From contig JAWKTB010000008.1 in assembly GCA_041402005.1 (NCBI GenBank), positions 1 through 64,000 of the forward strand: a DNA stretch of 64,000 bases, written 5' to 3'. This document shows, piece by piece, positions 1-6,371 of the stretch. The DNA comes from JAJRXR01 sp041402005 (GTDB lineage Bacteria; Planctomycetota; Phycisphaerae; Phycisphaerales; UBA1924). The notes below the pieces were generated by a model. That model did no database searches. It saw only the letters and a list, made by a program, of their open reading frames with translations, and was not told the origin of the DNA. Positions within the stretch are counted from its first letter, which is position 1, and every line of letters starts with the position of its first letter. Both the position numbers and the translations under genes were made by a program.

Positions 1-122
1 CGCGTATGCCAAGCGTGGAGCCCCGAAAAGCGTTCTTGGGAAAACCCGAGCAAGTGTGTCGCACGCCGGGGCGCGAGCCGCGGCGGCAGACTATACCGAC
101 CACGATCCGGAAGGAGACAGTG

Positions 123-665
123 ATGCGAGGACCGACCATCGCCGCGATCTGCCTGGGCGCCGCCCTTCTCGCCGCCGTCGGCGCGGGGGAAATCTCCGTC
201 CAGCCCGGGAACCAGGGCGCCGCCCAGCCCGCCGACCGCCCGACGCCCGACCAGGTCGCCAAGGTCCTGCTCGACGGCTTACGCCGAACCGAGGGGTGCC
301 TCAGCGCCGACGCCTGCCAGTGGAAGTCTGGCAAGAACTCGGTCTGCGCCTGGTTCGAGAACAAGGCGGCGGTCGTCCGCTGGTATGAGTCGGAGACGCA
401 CCAGTTCCTGATCAACACCGCCGCCGGCGGCGTGGGCGCGAGGCACAAGCCCCTCCAGTACGTCGCCGACGAGGAGACGCCGATCATGGTGATCGCGACA
501 ATCTCGTTCGATGGCCCGCCCGCGATCGCCAAGGCCAAGCTCCCCTTCTCGCAGCTCTCGATCGAGCTCTACCAGCCCCTGCCCGGCGGCGCCTCCATCA
601 ACGGACGCCTCGCCCCCGACGGCTTCAAGGTCGAGCACATGCAGCAGATCAAGACCGAAGGCTGA
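123..665 (+). CDS. Small exported protein of unknown function
   Basis: A 180-residue protein that I do not recognise. The ATG at 123 is preferred over the upstream in-frame ATG at 6 because AAGGAG lies just before it and the protein then begins with a plain signal peptide: basic start, a hydrophobic stretch at residues 5-20 (IAAICLGAALLAAVGAG), then a Gln/Pro/Ala-rich mature start. The mature part contains two closely spaced cysteines (GCLSADACQW, about residues 58-64) and a third in NSVCAWF, which could form disulfides outside the cytoplasm. Nothing identifies a catalytic site. It stands alone: prfA follows after 94 bp in the same direction with its own promoter-like hexamer. Export is well supported; function is open. 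Confidence 0.6.
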   Translation: MRGPTIAAICLGAALLAAVGAGEISVQPGNQGAAQPADRPTPDQVAKVLLDGLRRTEGCLSADACQWKSGKNSVCAWFENKAAVVRWYESETHQFLINTAAGGVGARHKPLQYVADEETPIMVIATISFDGPPAIAKAKLPFSQLSIELYQPLPGGASINGRLAPDGFKVEHMQQIKTEG

Positions 666-744
666 CGCGATGTCACAACAAGCCCGGAGCGTCAGCGACG
701 GGTTCGGAGCGTCTCACGCCACCCGCCACACCACGCCTCGCGGA

Positions 745-750
745 TAGCAT
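745..750 (+). promoter_or_regulatory. -10-like hexamer of prfA, predicting a leaderless start
   Basis: TAGCAT ends 9 nt before the prfA ATG at 760. No Shine-Dalgarno sequence is visible in between (only CACCCCCCG). A transcript starting 6-9 nt after a -10 box would begin at or beside the start codon. The -35 region is not recognisable. The same arrangement recurs at several other genes in the window. Confidence 0.4.
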
Positions 751-759
751 CACCCCCCG

Positions 760-1860
760 ATGGCTGAGCTGTCTCACGCGATCCCGCCCAGCGTCCTCGC
801 CAAGCTCGACGAGCTCGACGCCCAGTTCGCCCAGATCGAGCGCTCGCTCGAGGACCCGGCGGTCGCCTCCGACCACACCAAGCTCCGCGATCTCTCGATC
901 AAGCGGGCGGCCCTTGCGCCCGTCGTCGAGGGGTACCGGCGCTTCGGGGCGCTCAGCGCCGAGGCCCAGGAGCTGCGTGCCGCCCTGACTGGCGACGACG
1001 CCGAACTCGCCGAGCTCGCCCGCGCCGAGCTGCCCGAGGTCGAGCAGCGGGCCAGCGAGGAGATCGAGCGGGTCAAGGCGAGGCTGGTCACCGCCGACGA
1101 CCGGCGTGTCGGCTCGGTCATCCTCGAGATCCGCGCCGGCACCGGCGGCGACGAGGCCGCCCTCTGGGCCCGCGACCTCCTCGACGTTTACTCCCGATAC
1201 GCCGCCCGCAAAGGCTGGAAGGTCGAGGAGATGGAGGTGGACGCCGACGCGTCCTTCGGCGGCGTCCGGCGCGCCATCGTCAACATCGCCGGCGAGGGCG
1301 TCTGGTCTGAGCTTGCGTTTGAAGCTGGCGTCCATTCCGTCAAGCGCGTCCCCGCGACGGAAAGCCAAGGCCGCATCCACACGAGCACCTGCACCGTCGC
1401 CGTCCTCCCCGAGCCCGAGGAAGTCGACGTCAAGATCGACTGGGCCAACGACGTGACCGAGCACGTGACCACGTCCCAGGGCCCCGGCGGGCAGAACGTC
1501 AACAAGGTCGCGACCGCCGTCCACCTCGTGCACAACCCGACCGGCGTCGAGGTCCGCATGCAGGAGACGAAATCTCAGGCCCAGAACCGCGAGAAGGCCC
1601 GCCGCCTGCTCAAGGCCCGCGTCTACGAGATCGAGCGTGAGAAGGCCGAGGCCGCCCGCGCCGCCGAGCGCAAGGGGCAGATCGGCACGGGCGGGCGCTC
1701 AGAGAAGATCCGCGTCTACCGCTACCAGGACAACATCGTCGCCGACCAGCGCCTCGACACCAAGTTCACCAAGACCGGCGTCATCGACGAGGCCGACCTG
1801 GCGCCCCTCTTCGACGCCCTGATCGAGCAAGAGACGGCCAGGCGTTTGGCGGCGCTCTAA
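760..1860 (+). CDS. prfA: Peptide chain release factor 1
   Basis: A 366-residue class I release factor that reads UAA and UAG stop codons and triggers peptidyl-tRNA hydrolysis. The catalytic GGQ is at residues 243-245 within SQGPGGQNVNK. The codon-recognition tripeptide is PAT (198-200, in RVPATESQGRIHTS), the RF1 form, not the SPF of RF2. The N-terminal third is the usual helical domain and the length fits RF1. The start at 760 lacks a Shine-Dalgarno sequence but has a -10-like hexamer 9 nt upstream. The glutamine methyltransferase gene prmC, often next to prfA, is not here; aroDE follows instead after a repeat-bearing gap. Confidence 0.97.
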   Translation: MAELSHAIPPSVLAKLDELDAQFAQIERSLEDPAVASDHTKLRDLSIKRAALAPVVEGYRRFGALSAEAQELRAALTGDDAELAELARAELPEVEQRASEEIERVKARLVTADDRRVGSVILEIRAGTGGDEAALWARDLLDVYSRYAARKGWKVEEMEVDADASFGGVRRAIVNIAGEGVWSELAFEAGVHSVKRVPATESQGRIHTSTCTVAVLPEPEEVDVKIDWANDVTEHVTTSQGPGGQNVNKVATAVHLVHNPTGVEVRMQETKSQAQNREKARRLLKARVYEIEREKAEAARAAERKGQIGTGGRSEKIRVYRYQDNIVADQRLDTKFTKTGVIDEADLAPLFDALIEQETARRLAAL

Positions 1861-1863
1861 CGG

Positions 1864-1934
1864 TGGTATGGGCTTCCAGCCCGTACGCATTCCTGATCGC
1901 TACGCGATGACGGGCAGGATGCCCGTCCCACCAA
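1864..1934 (+). repeat. REP-like element with two hairpins before aroDE
   Basis: The gap between prfA and aroDE holds two short stem-loops: GGGCT-TCC-AGCCC near 1870 and GACGGGC-AGGAT-GCCCGTC near 1910-1930. The first half (GTGGTATGGGC.TCC..CCCGT) recurs in reverse orientation inside aroDE at about 2830-2871. This looks like a dispersed palindromic repeat; the first stem could also slow or end prfA transcription, though no T-run follows. Confidence 0.5.
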
Positions 1935-1940
1935 CACCCG

Positions 1941-1946
1941 TACACT
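1941..1946 (+). promoter_or_regulatory. -10-like hexamer of aroDE, predicting a leaderless start
   Basis: TACACT lies 8 nt before the aroDE ATG at 1955. The intervening bases (CCGCCCGC) contain no Shine-Dalgarno sequence. A clear -35 box is not seen; the upstream repeat element occupies that region. Confidence 0.45.
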
Positions 1947-1954
1947 CCGCCCGC

Positions 1955-3643
1955 ATGGGCACCCTGATCTGCGCCCCCATCATGGTCCACGACGTCGCCC
2001 AGGCCTTGGAGCTGGCGGACGCCGCGCGTTCCCTCGCCGCCGACCTCGTCGAGTTCCGCGTCGATGAGCTCTTCTCGGGTGACCCCGCCGACGAGGACAA
2101 GATCCTCGACCTCGTCCGCCGATCCCCCCTGCCCTGCATCGTCACCTGCCGCCCCACCTGGGAGGGGGGCGCCTGCGACGCCGACGACGACGCCCGCGTC
2201 GCCCTCTTCGAGCGTCTCGGCACGAGCGACCACCCGCCCCGCTATATCGATTTCGAGCTCGCCGCCTACACGCGATCGCCGAACCTTCGCCAGAAGATCG
2301 ACCTCGCCGTCGAGCACCCGCGCCAGGTCCGCGACGTCAAGACCTCGCTGATCCTGTCCACGCACGACTTCATCGCGCGCCCGAGCGACCTGACCCGGCG
2401 CGTGCTCTCGATGGGCGCCCAGGAGGCCGCCTCGGTCCACAAGATCGCCTTCCGCGCGCGCAGCCTCCGCGACAACCTCGAGCTGTTCGACATCCTGAGC
2501 GAGCGCTCCAAGCCGACCATCGCCCTGGGCATGGGCGAGTTCGGCCTCATGAGCCGCGTCCTCGCCCCGAAGTTCGGCGCCTTCCTCACCTTCGCCTCCG
2601 TCCGCCCGCTCGAAGTCACGGCCCCGGGTCAGCCGACCATCCGTGAGCTGCTCGACCTCTACCGTTTCCGCTCGATCGGCCCCGAGACGCTCGTCTACGG
2701 CGTCGTCGGCTGGCCAGTCGGACACTCCCTCTCGCCCCTCATCCATAACGCCGGCTTCGAGGCGGTCGGGCACGACGCTGTCTACCTGCCCTTGCCGATC
2801 GCGGTAGGGGAGAAGAAAGCAGAAGAGAATGGAGACGGGCGGGACGCCCATACCACTGGAGGGGGCGGAGGGTACGAGAGCTTCAAGGCGACGATGCTCG
2901 CCCTCGTCGATCACGCCGCCCTCGACCTCGCCGGCGTCAGCGTCACCATCCCACACAAGGAGAACCTCGTCCGCCTCGCCCGCGAACAGAGCTGGGTGAT
3001 CGACGAGTTGAGCGAGGCCTGCGGCGCCGGCAACACGCTCGCCGTTTCTCGCGGCTCCGGTCGCCTCAAGGCCTTGGTCACGAACACCGACGCCCCGGCC
3101 GCCGCGAGTTGCCTGGAGGACGCGATCGGCGACCTCGCCGGCAAGCGCATCGCCATCCTCGGCGCCGGCGGCGTCGCGCGGGCCATCGCGATGGGCGTCT
3201 CGGCCAGGGGCGCCGACGTGCTCGTCGTCAATCGGACGCGTGAGCGGGCCGAGGCGCTGTGCGCCGCCCTCGCCCCGCCGACACTCGCCAAAGGCGTCGC
3301 GAGCGCGATCGAGCCGGACGACCTGGTTGGCGCCTCGCCCGACGCCATCGTCAACGCCACGCCCGTCGGCATGACGGGCGGTCCCGCGCCAAGTGAGTCG
3401 CCCCTGACCGAGAGCGTTCTCGAAGCCTTGCCGAAGTCCGCCGTCGTCTTCGACACGGTCTACAACCCCGTGCGCACGCCCCTGCTCACGCTCGCCGAGC
3501 GACACGGGCTCCGCACAATCGACGGCGTCGCCATGTTCGTCCGACAGGCGGCGATGCAGTTCGAGACGTGGACCGGCAAGACCGCGCCGACACAGCTCTT
3601 CGACCGCATCCTGCGCGAGAAGCTGGGGAGCGCCCCTTCATGA
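1955..3643 (+). CDS. aroDE: Bifunctional 3-dehydroquinate dehydratase (type I) / shikimate dehydrogenase
   Basis: A 562-residue fusion catalysing two consecutive shikimate-pathway steps. Residues about 1-240 are a type I (class I aldolase) dehydratase with LVEFRVDEL, the HDF segment (STHDF) and the Schiff-base lysine in SVHKIAF. Residues about 245-560 are AroE, with WPVGHSLSPLIHN (shikimate binding), VTIPHKE (catalytic Lys), the dinucleotide loop GAGGVARA and NATPVGM. Fusion of these activities is also known in plants and some bacteria. The ATG at 1955 is chosen because it starts the conserved AroD strand and follows a -10-like hexamer. An oddity is an in-frame insertion at about residues 285-308, between the YLPLPI strand and the next helix, built from a copy of the repeat found upstream of the gene. 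The 3' end overlaps the next gene by 4 nt (ATGA). Confidence 0.95.
   Translation: MGTLICAPIMVHDVAQALELADAARSLAADLVEFRVDELFSGDPADEDKILDLVRRSPLPCIVTCRPTWEGGACDADDDARVALFERLGTSDHPPRYIDFELAAYTRSPNLRQKIDLAVEHPRQVRDVKTSLILSTHDFIARPSDLTRRVLSMGAQEAASVHKIAFRARSLRDNLELFDILSERSKPTIALGMGEFGLMSRVLAPKFGAFLTFASVRPLEVTAPGQPTIRELLDLYRFRSIGPETLVYGVVGWPVGHSLSPLIHNAGFEAVGHDAVYLPLPIAVGEKKAEENGDGRDAHTTGGGGGYESFKATMLALVDHAALDLAGVSVTIPHKENLVRLAREQSWVIDELSEACGAGNTLAVSRGSGRLKALVTNTDAPAAASCLEDAIGDLAGKRIAILGAGGVARAIAMGVSARGADVLVVNRTRERAEALCAALAPPTLAKGVASAIEPDDLVGASPDAIVNATPVGMTGGPAPSESPLTESVLEALPKSAVVFDTVYNPVRTPLLTLAERHGLRTIDGVAMFVRQAAMQFETWTGKTAPTQLFDRILREKLGSAPS
2830..2871 (-). repeat. Copy of the intergenic repeat inside aroDE
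   Basis: Read on the minus strand this segment gives CCAGTGGTATGGGCGTCCCG followed by CCCGTC, matching the start of the element at 1864 (GGTGGTATGGGCTTCCAG...CCCGT) in all but a few positions. It is translated in frame as NGDGRDAHTTGG and sits at a loop of the shikimate dehydrogenase half, between a beta strand and the helix that starts YESFKATM. Flanking codons are also unusually Lys/Glu- and Gly-rich. Confidence 0.5.
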
Positions 3644-4002
3644 CGGATGTCCCGCCACGCCCTGAGAGCGTCGGAGACGCGCCGCCGGCGCGCCGCGGGG
3701 TCCTCTACCCCGAGCACTATCTCTGGTACGTCCTGGTCTCGGCCCTCGACCTCATCGTCACGCACACCGTGCTCAGCTACCTCGGCTTCGAGGAGGCGAA
3801 CACGATTGCCGACCGCGTCATCGACGCCGCGGGGTTCGGAGGGCTCATCGCCTTCAAGTTCGCGACGGTGCTCTTCGTCGTGCTGATCTGCGAGATCGTG
3901 GGCGCCCGCCGCCCACGCGTTGGAAGGCTCCTCGCGACCGCGGCGATCGCGATCTCCGTCGTCCCGATCGCGATTGCCCTGCTCCAGCTCGTGCTCTTCT
4001 AG
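3640..4002 (+). CDS. Small membrane protein, DUF5658-like
   Basis: A 120-residue protein with a short cytoplasmic N-terminus and about three hydrophobic helices (residues about 28-48, 62-90 and 97-118). The pattern LDLIVTHTVLSYLGFEEANTIAD followed by GLIAFKFATVLFVVLI resembles the DUF5658 family, whose function is unknown. The ATG overlaps the aroDE stop (ATGA), so translation is probably coupled to aroDE. Its TAG stop at 4000-4002 overlaps the stop codon of the minus-strand hotdog gene, making the two genes exactly convergent with no spacer. The family link is by pattern only. Confidence 0.65.
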   Translation: MTDVPPRPESVGDAPPARRGVLYPEHYLWYVLVSALDLIVTHTVLSYLGFEEANTIADRVIDAAGFGGLIAFKFATVLFVVLICEIVGARRPRVGRLLATAAIAISVVPIAIALLQLVLF

Positions 4003-4520
4003 CCCGGGATCTCCACCCCGCTCGCCCGCAGGAGCGTCCGGAAGCTCTCCCCGAACACGAAGTTGTGCTCCGGGAACGTCTGACCCGCCATGTTGTTGTC
4101 CAGGTGCGAGAACATCAGATCGATCCGCCCGATCTCCTCGGGCGCCGTCGGGCCCGCTCCGCCCGGGCGGATCAGCTCCACCACGCCCCGCGTCGCGGCG
4201 CCGACCTCGGTCATCGACTCGATCGACGCCGAGTAGCGAAGCTGGTCCCCAGGCAGCACCTCGGCGTCAAGCTCCGCGCGCCCGACCTTCGCGAGCACCA
4301 CCTTCTCCCGGAACCCCTCGGCGTGCCCCACCAGGATCCCCGCCGACTGCGCCATCCCCTCGATGATCAGCGACGCCGGCATGATCGGCGTCGCGGCCCG
4401 CCCGCCCGACGCCGCGAAGTGATCGCTCAGATGATCCTCGGAAAGGCTGACACCCTTGACGCAGACGATCCGCTCGCCGGGAACCAGTTCGACGACGCGA
4501 TCGATCCACATCCAGCGCAT
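3999..4520 (-). CDS. Hotdog-fold 3-hydroxyacyl-ACP dehydratase-like protein
   Basis: A 173-residue FabA/FabZ-superfamily protein, last gene of a minus-strand trio (dehydratase, acyl carrier protein, dehydratase). The active-site pair is visible: His34 in SDHFAA and Glu54 in PASLIIEGMAQSAG. The usual HFPxxPVMPG loop is lengthened to HFAASGGRAATPIMP, so the substrate pocket probably differs from housekeeping FabZ. The start at 4520 is set by GGGGAGGT 9 nt upstream; the reading frame stays open further upstream only as a shadow of the ACP gene. The C-terminal ~40 residues extend past the hotdog core. It probably dehydrates a 3-hydroxyacyl chain on the neighbouring ACP; housekeeping or specialised lipid synthesis cannot be distinguished. 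Confidence 0.8.
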   Translation of the reverse strand: MRWMWIDRVVELVPGERIVCVKGVSLSEDHLSDHFAASGGRAATPIMPASLIIEGMAQSAGILVGHAEGFREKVVLAKVGRAELDAEVLPGDQLRYSASIESMTEVGAATRGVVELIRPGGAGPTAPEEIGRIDLMFSHLDNNMAGQTFPEHNFVFGESFRTLLRASGVEIPG

Positions 4521-4545
4521 CGGGCGCCCGACCTCCCCGGGACGC

Positions 4546-4932
4546 TCACGCGGCCTTGAGCTTCCGCTCGCAGAAGTCCACGAGCGCATTGACCGTGAAG
4601 ATGTTGGCGACGTTCTGGACCGACCGGTCCTTCTCCAGCTCGGAGAAATCGAAGTGGGGGAGCTTCTCACGCAGCTCCGCGAGCCCCTTGTCGGTCACCT
4701 TCCCTCCCTGCACGTACTCGGGGTTCTGCGTGACCCCTTCCGGGAACAGCTCGCCCTGGGCGATCTTGAACCCGAACGCCTGCTCGAGCTTGAAGGAGAT
4801 GTCCAGGATGTCGATCGACTCGGCGCCAAGGTCCGCGATCAGCCTCGACTCGGGCGTCACCTCGTCCTCGTCCACCGCCAGCGCGTCGACCAGCACGCCC
4901 CGGACCTTCTCGAAAATCTCGTCTCGCGTCAT
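4546..4932 (-). CDS. Acyl carrier protein, long form
   Basis: A 128-residue acyl carrier protein, clearly longer than the usual ~78 residues. The phosphopantetheine attachment serine is Ser39 in DLGAESIDILD, where the canonical D-S-L is replaced by E-S-I. Helix I (DEIFEKVRGVLVDAL) and helix III (FKLEQAFGFKI) fit the family. The extra length comes after helix III (about residues 60-105), recalling long specialised ACPs such as AcpXL of rhizobia, although homology to that subfamily is not claimed. The ATG at 4932 follows GAGGACGACGG. It lies between two hotdog dehydratase genes in the same direction, 59 bp and 25 bp apart, and is presumably their carrier. Confidence 0.88.
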   Translation of the reverse strand: MTRDEIFEKVRGVLVDALAVDEDEVTPESRLIADLGAESIDILDISFKLEQAFGFKIAQGELFPEGVTQNPEYVQGGKVTDKGLAELREKLPHFDFSELEKDRSVQNVANIFTVNALVDFCERKLKAA

Positions 4933-4991
4933 CCGTCGTCCTCGGAGATGCCTTGTCGCCACCCGTGTCCGTGGGCGGCGTGGGGTCCATG

Positions 4992-5417
4992 CTACGCGAA
5001 CGCGCGCGGGGCGCCCACCCGGGTGGCCCCCGCCCTTTCAAGGCGGGCGGGGCGGAGCGTGAAACGTCCGCTGGCCGCGACCGACCCCTCCCCCTCACCA
5101 ACCTCCACGCGACCCTTGAAGTCGAGCCCCTCGGTGGCGCGGGCGACCTCCACGCGGATCGACTCGCCCGGCTTGACGAACCTGCCGTACTTGAGCGCCC
5201 GAACCGCGCCGAGCACGAGAGGCGGGTCCGACCGATCCCCCGGGTCCGCCAGCTCGCGCGCCGCCTGGACCATCGCCTCGAGCATCAGCACGCCGGGCAG
5301 CACCGGGAACGTCGGAAAGTGGTCCCGCAGATAGTCCTCGTCACCCCGGACGTGCAGCTCCGTGACGAGGCGGTCCCCGCCCCGCTCGATCACCCGGTCG
5401 ATGAGGCGGAACTTCAT
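4992..5417 (-). CDS. FabZ-like 3-hydroxyacyl-ACP dehydratase
   Basis: A 141-residue single-hotdog protein heading the trio. It shows the FabZ signature RDHFPTFPVLPGVLMLEAMVQ with catalytic His33 and Glu47 and the following region LGAVRALKYGRFVKPGESIRVEV, which matches the central helix-to-strand part of FabZ/FabA. Length equals FabZ. The final ~25 residues (ARLERAGATRVGAPRAFA) are basic and probably disordered. The start codon is only 6 nt from a -10-like TAGGCT, and no Shine-Dalgarno is present, suggesting a leaderless mRNA. It diverges from recO, whose GTG is 77 bp away. Having two dehydratases around one ACP suggests an unsaturated or otherwise specialised acyl product; that is inference. 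Confidence 0.85.
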   Translation of the reverse strand: MKFRLIDRVIERGGDRLVTELHVRGDEDYLRDHFPTFPVLPGVLMLEAMVQAARELADPGDRSDPPLVLGAVRALKYGRFVKPGESIRVEVARATEGLDFKGRVEVGEGEGSVAASGRFTLRPARLERAGATRVGAPRAFA

Positions 5418-5423
5418 GGGCCA

Positions 5424-5429
5424 AGCCTA
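5424..5429 (-). promoter_or_regulatory. -10-like hexamer of the hotdog-ACP-hotdog cluster
   Basis: TAGGCT on the minus strand ends 6 nt before the ATG at 5417, with TTGGCCC-type sequence and no Shine-Dalgarno in between. It shares the 77-bp divergent spacer with the recO hexamer at 5482. Confidence 0.4.
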
Positions 5430-5481
5430 CCCGATCGCCCCGCCCCGCGCCCAACTCCCCAGCGCCTCGCCCCGCCTCCGC

Positions 5482-5487
5482 TACCCT
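5482..5487 (+). promoter_or_regulatory. -10-like hexamer of recO, predicting a leaderless start
   Basis: TACCCT ends 7 nt before the GTG start of recO at 5495. The bases between (CTCGGGC) carry no Shine-Dalgarno sequence. No -35 consensus is evident. Confidence 0.4.
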
Positions 5488-5494
5488 CTCGGGC

Positions 5495-6274
5495 GTGCCG
5501 ACGATCACCGACGAGGCGATCTGCATCCGACAGTGGGACTGGTCCGAGACGAGCCAGACGGTCTCCCTGTTCGCGCGCGCAACCGGCGTCATCCGGGGCG
5601 TCGCCAAGGGCTCGAAGCGCCCACGCTCGCCCTACTCGGGCGGCCTCGAAGTGCTCACCCGGGGCGAGCTGACCGCCGCCCTCAAACGCCCCGGCGCTCT
5701 CTCGATCGTCACCTCATGGGACCTGCGCGATCCCTACCCGCCGATCCGACGCGACCTCGTCCTCCTCCACACCGCGCTGCTCGTCGTCGACCTGATCCAC
5801 CACGCCCTGCGCGAGGAGGACCCGCACCCCGCGCTGTATGACGACGCGTGCGCCACGCTCGAGTCGCTCGCGGGGGATCACGCCGAGCCCGCGCGCGACC
5901 TGCTCGCCTTCCAGTGGTCGCTCGCGCGCGAGACCGGGCACCGCCCTGAACTGGACCGGCGCGCCGACACCGGCGCCGCGCTCGAGCGAGGCGAGACGTA
6001 CTGCTTCTCACCCGAGTATGGCGGACTCCTGCCGGACCCCCCGGACGCCCGCGTCCCGGGCCATATCTGGCGAGTCCGAGAAGAAACGGTCCGCGCCCTC
6101 CGAGCGAGCCGGGACGCCCGCGATGACGCCACGGGCGGGGCCGCCCTCATCCGGGCGAATCAGCTCCTCGCGACCTTCCTGGGCGATCGCCTGGGCTTCG
6201 AGCTGCCCACGCTCGCGCCCTGGGTCGCCGCGATGGCTCGCCGAGGAATGGGCGATAACGACCCGCCTGAGTGA
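5495..6274 (+). CDS. recO: DNA repair protein RecO
   Basis: A 259-residue RecO, which with RecF/RecR loads RecA on gapped DNA and anneals single strands. The N-terminal OB fold is recognisable (ITDEAICIRQWDWSETSQTVSLFARATGVIRGVAKGSKRPRS at residues 3-45, with the typical S-E-T-S and G-KG-R pattern), followed by a helical C-terminal domain. The GTG start is the only one that keeps the first strand intact. The C-terminal domain keeps the YCFSPEYGGLL segment corresponding to the zinc-finger region of many RecO proteins, but only one of the usual four cysteines remains, so zinc is probably not bound. Confidence 0.88.
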   Translation: MPTITDEAICIRQWDWSETSQTVSLFARATGVIRGVAKGSKRPRSPYSGGLEVLTRGELTAALKRPGALSIVTSWDLRDPYPPIRRDLVLLHTALLVVDLIHHALREEDPHPALYDDACATLESLAGDHAEPARDLLAFQWSLARETGHRPELDRRADTGAALERGETYCFSPEYGGLLPDPPDARVPGHIWRVREETVRALRASRDARDDATGGAALIRANQLLATFLGDRLGFELPTLAPWVAAMARRGMGDNDPPE

Positions 6275-6371
6275 AGTCCTGCCCCCGCTCCGTCGATGTC
6301 CAACGCGGATCCCCGGGGCGCACGGATGCGCGCGATCGCGTCGTGAGCCCGTCGTCTGCGAACACCCCGCG

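Noticed and set aside
1868..1954. Upstream extension of aroDE to an ATG at 1868
   Set aside because: The extra codons lie in the repeat element and have no similarity to dehydroquinate dehydratase.
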